Assembly: GCF_014698445.1 (NCBI RefSeq)
Contig: NZ_JACJSZ010000027.1
Location: 1-42,921, forward strand
Length of the DNA stretch: 42,921 nucleotides
DNA from: Microcystis elabens FACHB-917
Lineage (GTDB): Bacteria; Cyanobacteriota; Cyanobacteriia; PCC-6307; Cyanobiaceae
Reading direction: 5' to 3'
Part shown: positions 1 to 8,314 of the stretch, piece after piece
Layout of the letters: the number at the start of each line of letters is the position of its first letter
Numbering within the stretch: the stretch's first letter is position 1
Notes under the pieces: generated by a model
Databases searched by the model: none
Told to the model about the DNA's origin: nothing
What the model saw: only the letters and a program-made list of their open reading frames with translations
Translations under genes and position numbers: made by a program

Positions 1-227
1 CCCGCTGTTGCCGTCGTCTGGTGGCGGCACTGATTGCACTGGTACCTTTTGCGGCGGTCGTCGTGGATCACGCCGAAGCTCTCACTCTCCCCACACCGCT
101 GGCAACGGAAGCCCTCGGGCCATCGGGCAAGCTCCAGGGCCGCGAGGCACTTCTCCTCTGTCCCATAGGCCTGAATGAATTCTGAGAGGGAAAACCCCTC
201 CTGGTACTGAACCTTGTTCTGGGCCAC
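1..227 (-). CDS. IS1595-family transposase, N-terminal part (cut by window edge)
   Basis: Read leftward from a GTG at 225-227, the frame gives about 75 residues and runs off the window. It shows the IS1595/ISXO2 N-terminal zinc ribbon: a FSLSEFIQAYGTEEKC start, then RWPEGFRCQRCGE, and later a second cysteine pair in CNQCRHQT. This domain precedes the DDE catalytic domain, which lies outside the window. A GGAGG sits a few bases upstream of the GTG and supports this start. The element abuts a truncated hsdS reading the other way, so its insertion or a deletion beside it probably removed the front of that gene. Whether the rest of the transposase is intact cannot be seen. Confidence 0.85.
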   Translation of the reverse strand, partial: MAQNKVQYQEGFSLSEFIQAYGTEEKCLAALELARWPEGFRCQRCGESESFGVIHDDRRKRYQCNQCRHQTTATA

Positions 228-278
228 GCGAGGGTCCTCCACTAGTTCACCAGTACCAACCTAGCGTCTGGTTGGCGG

Positions 279-971
279 GTGGCCAGGGGCTTGCGGCGCT
301 TTGTTGCTGATCAGGAAACTGAATGGTTTAAGGCCGAAGGAATACCAGTGATTCGGATGAGCAATTTGCGGCGGGGGTATCTCGATATCTCGGAAGCGGT
401 CCGGGTAGGTGCAGAGCATTGCCTCTCAGATTATCAACTCGGTGAAGGTGACATTCTATACGGGTTATCAGGAAGTATTGGCTCGACCGGTAGCCTTGGA
501 AACTTTGCGGTGGTTCGCCAGTCTGATCTGCCCGCGCAGCTAAACCAGCGAGTGGCCCGATTCCGGCCGAACAAATCAACTGTCGCATGTGATTTCTTGG
601 TCTTGCTGCTTCAGACTTCAGTTTTCTACGAACAAGTGTTGTCTGACACTACTGGAACAGCCCAATTCAATGTAAGCACGAATGACGTTGGAAGGGTGGC
701 TTTCGCGCTGCCTTCCCTGCCTGAGCAAGTACGGATCGTGAGCAGCGTTGCTGAAGCTATTTCCCCCCTCAACATCACCACCTCCCGCCTCGAACGCGAA
801 ATCGACCTCCTCCGCGAATACCGCACCCGGCTCGTCGCCGATGTGGTGACAGGCAAGCTCGATGTACGCGAGGCCGCAACCCGGTTGCCGGACGAAGAAC
901 TGCTCCCTGATCCAGCTGACGTGGACGATGAACCTGACGACCTGCCCATCGAAGAGGAGGCCGACTCATGA
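279..971 (+). pseudogene. hsdS: Type I restriction specificity subunit HsdS, C-terminal half only
   Basis: About 230 residues matching the second target-recognition domain and the following conserved helix of HsdS. Visible features are GIPVIRMSNLRRGYLD, the SGSIGSTG turn, the PSLPEQVRIVSSV motif that opens the spacer helix, and LLREYRTRLVADVVTGKLDVRE at the distal helix. Complete HsdS proteins are roughly 400-450 residues with two recognition domains; here the first is missing and an IS1595-family element lies just upstream. The GTG at 279 merely opens the remaining frame and is unlikely to be a native start. The acidic tail overlaps the next gene by ATGA. A half-HsdS could in principle dimerise, but no promoter or proper start is seen. 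Confidence 0.8.
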
Positions 972-1168
972 ACAGTGAGCCCAGCCGGGACTGCCTCCTG
1001 AGTCTGTTGCATGAGCTGTGTGCCCTGCCCTATGAGACAGAACGGGTCGCGTTTCACAGCGGGCGCCATTGCACGGGCGGAACCTGGCGCGGCCCCCAAG
1101 CAGATGCGCTATCTGCCCTTCTGGGCCTCGGCCCCAAGGGGGGGGGGCGGCATGAGCCAGGTACTTGA
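968..1168 (+). pseudogene. Remnant of an AlbA_2/AAA_4-type gene of the type I R-M operon
   Basis: The ATG overlaps the hsdS stop (ATGA), the usual coupling in such operons. The first ~29 residues (ending in LLHELCALPYETERVAF) resemble the start of Schlafen/AlbA_2 ATP-binding proteins that often lie between hsdS and hsdR. After that the similarity ends, the frame becomes glycine-rich low complexity, and it stops at 66 residues where the family needs several hundred. A run of ten G (1138-1147) and a repeated 21-base sequence (1161-1181, 1251-1271) lie in or just after the remnant. The family call rests on the N-terminus only. Confidence 0.5.
1138..1147 (+). repeat. Homopolymeric G10 tract
   Basis: Ten consecutive G lie inside the degenerate reading frame between hsdS and hsdR, about 180 bases before the hsdR ATG. 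Tracts of this kind are slippage-prone and underlie phase variation in some restriction loci. Here the surrounding gene is already broken, so any effect would be on upstream frame choice or transcription of hsdR. Confidence 0.9.
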
Positions 1169-1271
1169 TGGGTACTTGATCAGGAGGGGGGCCGGCGGCC
1201 ACGAAAGCCGGGCCATCGCCAGTGTTTCCAGGCATTCAGCCAGCCGCGCGGTACTTGATGGACACTTGATC
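1161..1271. repeat. Imperfect 21-base direct repeat before hsdR
   Basis: Two copies (1161-1181 and 1251-1271) start 90 bases apart and differ at two positions. Each copy is itself a near-tandem of a TACTTGAT unit. They lie in the non-coding gap directly upstream of hsdR. They could be operator half-sites, mobile-element scars or leftovers of a duplicated segment; the sequence does not decide. Confidence 0.75.
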
Positions 1272-1324
1272 GAAGGCCCTGGGAGGCTCCCCGGCCTGGG
1301 CCTGACGAACGCGGAGGCTGCGCC

Positions 1325-4300
1325 ATGTCCACCGACATCAGCGAAAAGGGCCTGGAAGGGCTGATCGTGCGGGCCATGACCGGCCGCACCGACCTGCTCG
1401 TGCCGCCCCATACGCCCACCGGCTTCGACGCACCCGTCGCCGGCGGCACGGGCTGGTTGCTCGGCGACCCCAGGCATTACGACCGCGGCTTCTGCATCGA
1501 CCTGGTGCAGCTGCGCGGCTTTCTTGAGCTCAGCCAACCCAAGGTGGCCGAGGCACTGGGCCTCGACACCGATGGCCCCGCGCGGCGGCAGTTCCTAGCC
1601 CGCCTGTCGGGCGAGATCGGCAAGCGCGGCGTCATCGACGTGCTCCGCAAGGGTGTCTCCCACGGGCCGCACCACCTGCAGCTCTTCTACGGCACGCCCT
1701 CGCCGGGCAACGCCAGGGCGGCGGAGCTGCACGCCCAGAATCGCTTCTCGGTATCGCGCCAATTCGCCTACAGCAATGACGAGACCCGCCGCGCTCTCGA
1801 CCTGGGCCTGTTCATCAACGGCCTGCCCGTGGCCACCTTCGAGCTGAAGAACAGCCTCACCAAGCAAACCGTCACCGATGCGGTGGAGCAGTACAAGCGC
1901 GACCGCGATCCACGCGAGCCACTGTTTGCCTTCGGCCGCTGCGTGGTGCATTTCGCCGTCGACGACAGCGAGGTGCGGATGTGCACCGAACTCAAGGGCA
2001 AGGGGTCGTGGTTCCTGCCCTTCAACCAGGGGCACCACGACGGCGCCGGCAACCCGCCCAACCCCGACGGACTCAAGACCGACTACCTGTGGAAAGAGGT
2101 GCTTACGCCGGCGGGGCTCACCGATATCCTCGACAACTACGCCCAGATTGTGGAGGAGAAGGATCCACGCACCGGCAAGAAGAAACGCAAGCAGGTGTGG
2201 CCGCGTTTCCACCAGCTCCAGCTCGTGCGCCAGGCGCTCGCCGATGTGGCTCTCCATGGCGCTGGCAAGCGCTACCTCATTCAGCACTCGGCGGGTAGCG
2301 GCAAGAGCAACTCGATCGCCTGGCTCGCCCACCAGCTGATCGGGCTCAAGCGCGATGGTGATCCCGACGGACCTGAGATCTTCGACTCCGTAATCGTCGT
2401 CACCGACCGGCGCATCCTCGACAGCCAGATCCAGGCCACGATCAAGCAGTTCATGCAGGTGGGTGCCACCGTTGGCCACGCTCAACGCTCAGGCGATCTG
2501 CGCAAGTTCATCGAAGAGGGCCGCAAGATTATCGTATCGACTGTGCAGAAGTTTCCCTTTATCCTTGATGAGATTGCTTCTGAAGCTGGCAAGTCCTTCG
2601 CGATCCTCATCGATGAAGCGCACTCCAGCCAGGGTGGCAAAACCTCGGCCGCGATGAGTGAAGCGCTCGGGGGCCGTGCCGCCGCCAACGCTGCCGCTGC
2701 CACCGATACAGACGATTCGGGGCCCGACCCGGAAGACACGGTGAACGAGGCACTCGAGCGCCGCATGGCTGCGCGCAAGATGCTCACCAACGCCAGCTAC
2801 TTCGCGTTCACCGCCACGCCCAAGAACAAGACGCTCGAGATGTTCGGCGAGCCCCTGCCCCCAGATGGTGAGGGCAAGATCAAGCATCGGCCCTTCCACA
2901 GCTACACGATGAAGCAAGCCGTGGATGAGGGCTTCATCCTCGATGTGCTCAAAGCTTACACACCGGTTGAGAGCTACTACAAACTTGTGGCCAAGGTCGA
3001 AGACGATCCCGAGTTCGACACCAAGAAGGCCAAGAAGAAGCTCCGGCGCTATGTGGAGAGCCACGACCATGCGATCCGACTCAAGGCCGAGATCATGGTT
3101 GACCACTTTCACGAGCAGGTGATCGCGAAGGGCAAGATCGGCGGCGAAGCACGGGCCATGCTGATCTGCAATGGCATTGAGCGTGCGATTCAATATTTCT
3201 ACGCCTTCAAGGCCTATTTGCTTGAACGCAAAAGCCCCTACAAGGCGATCGTGGCGTTCTCAGGCGAGCAAGAGTTTAGCGGTGACAAAGTCAGCGAGGC
3301 ATCTCTCAACGGCTTTTCGAGCGCCGAGATCGCCGACAAGATCCAGGAGGATCCTTACCGGTTCCTCATCTGCGCCGACAAGTTCCAGACCGGTTACGAC
3401 GAGCCTCTGTTGCACACGATGTATGTCGACAAGCCGCTCTCTGGCGTCAAGGCGGTGCAGACCCTCTCGCGCCTCAACCGTGCCCACCCCAAGAAGCACG
3501 ATTGCTTCGTGCTCGATTTCCAGAACAACATCGAGGGTGTGAAAACTGCCTTCCAGGCTTACTACCGCACCACGTTGCTGGCCGAGGAGACCGACCCCAA
3601 CAAGCTGCACGACCTCAAGGCGGCGCTCGACGCTTCCCAGGTGTACGCACAGGCCCAGGTGCTCGAGGTTGTGGAGAACTTCCTTTCCGGGGCGGACCGG
3701 GAGACGCACATCGATCCGATTCTTGACGCCTGCAGGGCGGTGTATGAGGAGCAGCTCGATGAGGACGGGCAGGTTGAGTTCAAGGGCAAGGCCAAAGCCT
3801 TCTGCCGCACCTATGCCTTTCTCTCGTCGGTGATCGCCTACAGCAACGCCGAGTGGGAGAAGCTCTCGATTTTCCTGGACCTGCTCACCCCCAAGCTGCC
3901 CGCGCCAAAAGAAGAGGATCTCGCCCATGGCATCCTCGAAGCCATCGACATGGACAGCTACCGAGCGGAGAAACAGGCTGCCATCAAGATCGCTCTTGCT
4001 GATGAAGATGCCGAGGTTGAACCGGTGCCAACTGATGCAGGCGGCAGGAAGCCGGAGCCCGAGCATGATCGGCTCAGCAATATTCTGCAGGCTTTCAATG
4101 ATCAGTTCGGCACATTGTTCGACGACGGCGATCGCGTGGTGCGCCGCATCCGAGATGACATCGCCCCTAAGGTTGCCGCCGATGCCGCCTTCCAGAATGC
4201 CAAGGCCAATACACCACACACCGCACGCATGGCGCATGATGCTGCTCTCGGCCGAGTCATGCAGCTTCTACTGAAGGACGACACCCAGGTTTACAAGCAG

Positions 4301-4366
4301 TTTGTCGAGAATGAGTCGTTCCGTAGGGCGGTTACGGATATGGTCTTTACAATCGCGAACCAGTAA
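1325..4366 (+). CDS. hsdR: Type I restriction enzyme, motor/nuclease subunit HsdR
   Basis: A 1013-residue protein of normal family length. The N-terminal nuclease domain has the PD-(D/E)XK pattern, with D near residue 159 and the ELK triad near 173-175. The SF2 translocase follows: Walker A in QHSAGSGKS near 318-326, DEAH in ILIDEAHSSQGG near 430, FTATPKNKTLEMFG as motif III, and QTLSRLNRAHPKK as motif VI. It would translocate DNA and cut distantly when bound to HsdM and HsdS. The reading frame looks intact, but the only HsdS visible is truncated and no hsdM lies in the window, so the complex is probably not functional from this locus. The ATG at 1325 is the first plausible start before the nuclease domain. 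Confidence 0.93.
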   Translation: MSTDISEKGLEGLIVRAMTGRTDLLVPPHTPTGFDAPVAGGTGWLLGDPRHYDRGFCIDLVQLRGFLELSQPKVAEALGLDTDGPARRQFLARLSGEIGKRGVIDVLRKGVSHGPHHLQLFYGTPSPGNARAAELHAQNRFSVSRQFAYSNDETRRALDLGLFINGLPVATFELKNSLTKQTVTDAVEQYKRDRDPREPLFAFGRCVVHFAVDDSEVRMCTELKGKGSWFLPFNQGHHDGAGNPPNPDGLKTDYLWKEVLTPAGLTDILDNYAQIVEEKDPRTGKKKRKQVWPRFHQLQLVRQALADVALHGAGKRYLIQHSAGSGKSNSIAWLAHQLIGLKRDGDPDGPEIFDSVIVVTDRRILDSQIQATIKQFMQVGATVGHAQRSGDLRKFIEEGRKIIVSTVQKFPFILDEIASEAGKSFAILIDEAHSSQGGKTSAAMSEALGGRAAANAAAATDTDDSGPDPEDTVNEALERRMAARKMLTNASYFAFTATPKNKTLEMFGEPLPPDGEGKIKHRPFHSYTMKQAVDEGFILDVLKAYTPVESYYKLVAKVEDDPEFDTKKAKKKLRRYVESHDHAIRLKAEIMVDHFHEQVIAKGKIGGEARAMLICNGIERAIQYFYAFKAYLLERKSPYKAIVAFSGEQEFSGDKVSEASLNGFSSAEIADKIQEDPYRFLICADKFQTGYDEPLLHTMYVDKPLSGVKAVQTLSRLNRAHPKKHDCFVLDFQNNIEGVKTAFQAYYRTTLLAEETDPNKLHDLKAALDASQVYAQAQVLEVVENFLSGADRETHIDPILDACRAVYEEQLDEDGQVEFKGKAKAFCRTYAFLSSVIAYSNAEWEKLSIFLDLLTPKLPAPKEEDLAHGILEAIDMDSYRAEKQAAIKIALADEDAEVEPVPTDAGGRKPEPEHDRLSNILQAFNDQFGTLFDDGDRVVRRIRDDIAPKVAADAAFQNAKANTPHTARMAHDAALGRVMQLLLKDDTQVYKQFVENESFRRAVTDMVFTIANQ

Positions 4367-4531
4367 CTGCCTGGGTGGCCCGGGCTAACATCACGATTCA
4401 GCGGACGGGGCTCATGATTGCATCTGAATGCAACTTGTTGCGGCCCGCCGCTGATCTTGAGCGTTGGGCTTACCATCAAAAGTGATCGATCAGACAAGGT
4501 CCTGGAGTAAGCTTGAAATCAACGATGAAAA
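4367..4531. other. Intergenic gap after hsdR
   Basis: No gene is seen. A small inverted repeat (4418-4433, six-base arms around CTGA) could form a weak hairpin, but it has no following T tract and is not a convincing terminator. Base composition falls from the high GC of hsdR to clearly lower GC entering the next gene. Confidence 0.5.
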
Positions 4532-5242
4532 ATGACTGACAGAAAGCTGAAAGACTTACCCGGAGAAGCCATAAGCGATTTGCCTATTGAGGATGTTGCT
4601 CTTGTAGTTCTTCAAGACCTACACGAGCACAAACAGCTTGTCAGGCAAAGTTGGTTCAATGATGCGAAATGCTACTTTGGAGAAGGGTCGCACTTGTAGA
4701 TCCTAATTGAGGTTTGGGCATGGCTGCAAGCTAGGGCTCAAATTGCCTCATGCCCATACGCATTGCAAGAGAAAGTAATCGTAACTAGAGCTGGAAGACG
4801 TTCTGCCATTCAATCATGCCTTCAGGCGATAATTGCAGGCGAAAGACTGGGGCTCCACCTCCATCCATCATTGGCGGGTAAAATTAGACCGATATTTCTG
4901 ATAGGTGATTACGAGACGTCATCTTTTAAGGCAATGAAAGAAGTAGAGGTGCGTGTTCGGCAATTGAGCAATCTCCCTGACAGCTCAGTAGGAGTAGCTC
5001 TGATGCAGAAAGCCTTTGAAGTTGCGAAAGGCCCATTGAAAAACCCATCACATGAAAATGGCGAGAAACAAGCTCGGTCTGATTTATTTGCGGGGGCTAC
5101 AGGAAGCTTCAAGAATCCTGCCAGCCACAGAGATGTATCCTACGACGACCCCATTGAAGCCAGTGAAGTCATAACGACGGCTGATCTATTGATGCAAATT
5201 CTCGATCAGGTAGAACGCGATATTGATGGTTGGCAGAAGTAA
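4532..5242 (+). pseudogene. TIGR02391 (Ymh)-family protein interrupted by one in-frame TAG
   Basis: The ATG at 4532 opens 55 codons (DLPIEDVALVVLQDLHEH segment) and stops at TAG 4697-4699. The same frame then continues without shift through EVWAWLQARAQIA, VIVTRAGRR and the family's hallmark C-terminus with LFAGATGSFKNPASHRDV to the stop at 5240-5242. Ignoring the TAG, the protein is about 236 residues with the N-terminal, middle and HEPN-like C-terminal blocks of TIGR02391 in order, so this looks like a single nonsense mutation in an otherwise whole gene. A TTG at 4763 could start the C-terminal piece alone (159 residues). The family is uncharacterised and often found in defence or mobile islands. 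GC is well below the flanks, suggesting transfer. Confidence 0.7.
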
Positions 5243-5375
5243 TCGAAAGCCCAACGAATCGTCGCCGGACACTTCGCCGATGCTCCCTTCTGGCCCGAGG
5301 GAATGAACGGCACTGTCCGTGGGGAGGCGGCCTAGCCTTCGGCCCTTCGTCGTCGCCTGTGTTGGTGCCCAGCTC

Positions 5376-6092
5376 ATGCACCTGATGGTGGTGGGCGCCA
5401 GCCGCGGGCTTGGCCGGGCCTTTGTCGAGGGTCTGGGCCGCACCGGCGACACGGTGATCGGCGTCTCACGGCGCCGGCCCGATGGCCTGCGGCTGCCGGA
5501 GGGCGTCCCGCTCGCCTGGATCGAGGCCGATCTGGCGGAGCCGCTGGCGGCGGCCCGGTGGATCGAGCAGCAGGCGCCCGCCCAGCTGGACGTGCTCCTT
5601 GACAACCTCGGCGTCTGGGAAGCGAACGCCTTCAGCGAGGCCTACAGCTTCCTGGAGGATCCCGACGACAGCATCCTCGAGATGGTGGCCATCAACATCA
5701 CCGGCACCCTGATGCTGCTGCGGCGGCTGATCCCGCGGCTGCTCGACTCCCCCCGCCCCCAGCTGATCCTCACGGGCTCCACCTCCGGCCTGCACCGGAG
5801 CGGGCAGCCGGAGATGACCTTCGGCGCCTCGAAATTCGCCCTCACCGTCATCGCCGACGCCCTGCGGGAGAGCTTCCGGGACCGGCAGCTGGCGGTCACC
5901 TGCCTGCAGCTGGGCTACCTCAACACCGACGACGGCCTGGAGATGCCCCGCGAGGCGGCCGCCGGCCGCGGTGAGGGCCGCCAGATCTATCTGCACGACG
6001 TGGTCACGATGGTCTTGGCCCTGCTGCAGCTGTCCCCCGCCTCCTTCGTGCGCGAGCTGGTGCTGCCCGCCATCGGGGATGCACGCTTCTGA
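5376..6092 (+). CDS. SDR-family oxidoreductase with Phe at the catalytic Tyr position
   Basis: Classical short-chain dehydrogenase of about 238 residues. The N-terminal dinucleotide site VVGASRGLGRAF has the G-x3-G-x-G pattern. LLDNLGVWEA holds the position of the NAG motif, and GSTSG gives the active-site serine region. The YxxxK motif reads FGASK, so the general-acid tyrosine is replaced by phenylalanine, which usually lowers or abolishes dehydrogenase activity. Substrate is not predictable. The ATG at 5376 is preferred because it starts directly at the first beta strand; a longer frame from 5319 adds 19 residues without family character. It converges with proB, whose stop lies six bases away. 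Confidence 0.8.
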   Translation: MHLMVVGASRGLGRAFVEGLGRTGDTVIGVSRRRPDGLRLPEGVPLAWIEADLAEPLAAARWIEQQAPAQLDVLLDNLGVWEANAFSEAYSFLEDPDDSILEMVAINITGTLMLLRRLIPRLLDSPRPQLILTGSTSGLHRSGQPEMTFGASKFALTVIADALRESFRDRQLAVTCLQLGYLNTDDGLEMPREAAAGRGEGRQIYLHDVVTMVLALLQLSPASFVRELVLPAIGDARF

Positions 6093-6098
6093 CGGCGT

Positions 6099-7238
6099 TC
6101 AGGCCGACAGGCAGGTGAGCACCAACTGGTCCCGGTGCACCACCGCATCCCCCACCGGCCCCAGCCGGCGGCGCACCTCCTCGCTGCTGAGGCCCATGAT
6201 CAGGCGCAGCTCCTCGCTGCTCAGGGTGCTCAGGCCCCGGCCCAGTTCGCGGCCATCGCTGGCCAGCACCCGTACCGCCTCGCGCCGCGAGAAGTGACCC
6301 TCCACCTCGCGGATGCCCACCGCCAGCAGGGAGGCCCCCTGCTGCAGCAGGGCCCGTTCGGCGCCCGCGTCCACCCGCACGCTGCCCTTGACGAGCAGGG
6401 CATGGGCCAGCCAGCTCTTGCGGTCGGCCAGGGGGGTGGCGCTGGGCTGGAAGACGGTGCCCAGCTTCTCGCCGGCGAACAGGGCATCGAGCACCGCCGG
6501 ATCGCGGCCATCGGCCAGGCGCACGCGGATGCCGCTGGAGGTGGCGATGCGGGCCGCTGCCAGCTTGGTGGTCATGCCGCCGGTGCCCCACTGCCCTCCC
6601 CCCTCGGCCACGTGGCTGAGGCGCTCAAGCTCGGCCAGGTCGCGCACCTCCTCGATCGGGCTGGCATCGGCATCGGTGCGGGGGTTGCCGGAATAGAGAC
6701 GGTCGACGTCGGTGAGCAGCACCAGTTCATCGGCACCGATCGCCACCGCCACCAGGGCCGAAAGGGTGTCGTTGTCGCCGAAGCGCAGTTCATCGGTGGC
6801 CAGGGTGTCGTTCTCGTTCACCACCGGCAGGACGCCCCAGGCCAGCAGCTGCTCCAGGGTGCGGCAGGCGTTCTGGTAGCGGCGCCGGGAAGCCAGATCG
6901 CTGCGGGTGAGCAGCACCTGGGCCACCGCCATCCCCCGGACCGCGAAGGCGTCCTGGTAAAGGGCCATCAGGCGCCCCTGCCCGACGGCGGCGGCCGCCT
7001 GCAGGGCCACCACCTCGCTGGGGCGCCGAGGGAAGCGGAGCGCCTCGCAGCCCAGCCCCACGGCCCCGCTGGTCACCAGAGCCAGCTGGTCGCCCCGGCG
7101 CCGCTGGCGGCCGAAGCTGGCGGCCAGGTCGGCGATCACCGCCGCCGTCGGGCGCTCGGCGGTGCCCCGCAGCAGGCTGGTGCCCACCTTGATGACGCGC
7201 CGCAGTCCGCCTGCGGCGGGCGTGACGGAGCCTGTCAT
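6099..7238 (-). CDS. proB: Glutamate 5-kinase
   Basis: Catalyses ATP-dependent phosphorylation of glutamate, the first step of proline synthesis. The 379 residues show the amino-acid kinase fold (VIKVGTSLLRG, LALVTSGAVGLG, NENDTLATDELRFGDNDTL, VLLTDVDRLY, GTGGMTTKLAAA) followed from about residue 280 by a C-terminal PUA domain, the normal bacterial architecture. Its ATG overlaps the stop of the upstream yqeG-like gene by one base (TGATG), so it is the last gene of a translationally coupled run with GNAT, ruvX and DUF3727. No proA is visible nearby. Confidence 0.95.
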   Translation of the reverse strand: MTGSVTPAAGGLRRVIKVGTSLLRGTAERPTAAVIADLAASFGRQRRRGDQLALVTSGAVGLGCEALRFPRRPSEVVALQAAAAVGQGRLMALYQDAFAVRGMAVAQVLLTRSDLASRRRYQNACRTLEQLLAWGVLPVVNENDTLATDELRFGDNDTLSALVAVAIGADELVLLTDVDRLYSGNPRTDADASPIEEVRDLAELERLSHVAEGGGQWGTGGMTTKLAAARIATSSGIRVRLADGRDPAVLDALFAGEKLGTVFQPSATPLADRKSWLAHALLVKGSVRVDAGAERALLQQGASLLAVGIREVEGHFSRREAVRVLASDGRELGRGLSTLSSEELRLIMGLSSEEVRRRLGPVGDAVVHRDQLVLTCLSA

Positions 7239-7747
7239 CAGCCGGGAACCGAGCCCACCCAGCGGGCCATGCGCAGTTCCAGGTTCTGCAGCCGGTCCTG
7301 GCGGCAGGGTTCACCGTCCGGGTCGATCGGCTTCACCAGCACCGTGAACAGACCCATGCGGTTGCCCACCAGCACGTCGGTGAACAGCCGGTCACCCACC
7401 AGGGCCACCTCGGCCGGCGGCAGGGCGAGCTCCTGCAGCACCTTGCGCAGGGCGGCGCGGCGCGGTTTGCCCGCGGAGGTGGTGAAGGGAAGCCCCATCG
7501 TGTCGGCCACCGCACCGATGCGGCGCCGGGAGGGGTTGTTGCTGAGCAGATGCAGAGGCATCCGCTCGCGGGCATGGCGCAGCCACACCTCGGCCTGCAC
7601 GGGCATGGTGGCCTGGCGGCGGGGAAGGAGGGTGCGATCGACGTCGAGCACCAGGGCGCGAATGCCACGGTCGACGAGCTCCTGCAGGGGCAGGTGGGCC
7701 AGGGAGGTCCCCAGCAGCCAGTCGGGCGTGAGCAGGTCGCGCAGCAT
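7238..7747 (-). CDS. YqeG-family HAD phosphatase (subfamily IIIA)
   Basis: A 169-residue protein with the HAD nucleophile motif in ALVLDVDRTLLPRR (D-x-D), a motif II region LHLLSNNPSRRR, and motif IV around EVALVGDRLFTDVLVGNRMG. This matches the YqeG/GEP4-like IIIA subfamily; members in eukaryotes are phosphatidylglycerophosphate phosphatases, and the cyanobacterial copy may act there too, which is inference. Start and stop each overlap a neighbour by one base (TGATG at both junctions), so it is co-translated with the DUF3727 gene and proB. Confidence 0.85.
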   Translation of the reverse strand: MLRDLLTPDWLLGTSLAHLPLQELVDRGIRALVLDVDRTLLPRRQATMPVQAEVWLRHARERMPLHLLSNNPSRRRIGAVADTMGLPFTTSAGKPRRAALRKVLQELALPPAEVALVGDRLFTDVLVGNRMGLFTVLVKPIDPDGEPCRQDRLQNLELRMARWVGSVPG

Positions 7748-8295
7748 CAGTCGTCGCTCTCCCGTTCCTCCAGCTCGGCCTCGATACGCGGCTGGACCCG
7801 CTCGAATTCCTCCCCCTCCACCATCACCGCATCGGCACCGTCCATGCGGGCCACCACGAAGAAGGGATCCAGGGGGATGTAGAGGCCGTACTCCTCGTCG
7901 CCGGCCATGAAGCTCACCAGCAGCTCGTAGGTCTCGCTGTCATCGTCGCCGTCCTCGTCCTCGAGGTCGTCGGGATCGGGCTCCTCCAGTTCGCCGCTGA
8001 CGGTGAGGGTGACGGCGGAACGCACCAGGGTGAGGTCGTGCTCCTGGAGCACCACATCCGCCACCGAGAGGATCGGCTCGGTGGCATCGACGGTCTCCAC
8101 CAGTTCGGGGTCGTCGTCTTCCCGCAGCCGGAACAGGCAGACCGGGGTGTCCACCGGGGTCAGCAGGGCGTAGTCGTGGCCGTCGAGGGGAATCAGCTGC
8201 TCCAGGAAGCAGAGCAGCTGGCGACCGCTGCCGTCCCGCACCTGCACGGTGGGCACATCACCGGAGCCCGTCATGGCAGAGGGGTCGGAAGCCAT
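7747..8295 (-). CDS. DUF3727 cyanobacterial protein
   Basis: About 182 residues. The core includes LLCFLEQLIPLDGHDYALLT, DTPVCLFRL, a long acidic stretch (DPDDLEDEDGDDD) and GLYIPLDPFFVVARMDGADA. This is the DUF3727 family found in cyanobacteria and plastid lineages; its function is unknown. I chose the ATG at 8293-8295; another ATG at 8272-8274 gives MTGSGDVPTVQ and is equally plausible. Longer frames would run into ruvX and lose family character. It lies between ruvX and yqeG, overlapping the latter by TGATG. Confidence 0.8.
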   Translation of the reverse strand: MASDPSAMTGSGDVPTVQVRDGSGRQLLCFLEQLIPLDGHDYALLTPVDTPVCLFRLREDDDPELVETVDATEPILSVADVVLQEHDLTLVRSAVTLTVSGELEEPDPDDLEDEDGDDDSETYELLVSFMAGDEEYGLYIPLDPFFVVARMDGADAVMVEGEEFERVQPRIEAELEERESDD

Positions 8296-8314
8296 CAAGA
8301 GGAAGCGGGTTCCC

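Noticed and set aside
4418-4433. Short inverted repeat as an hsdR terminator
   Set aside because: Only six-base AT-rich arms and no following T tract.
6135-7910. Long rightward frame opposite proB and yqeG
   Set aside because: Low-complexity His/Gln/Gly-rich translation antisense to well-supported genes; typical of high-GC shadow frames.
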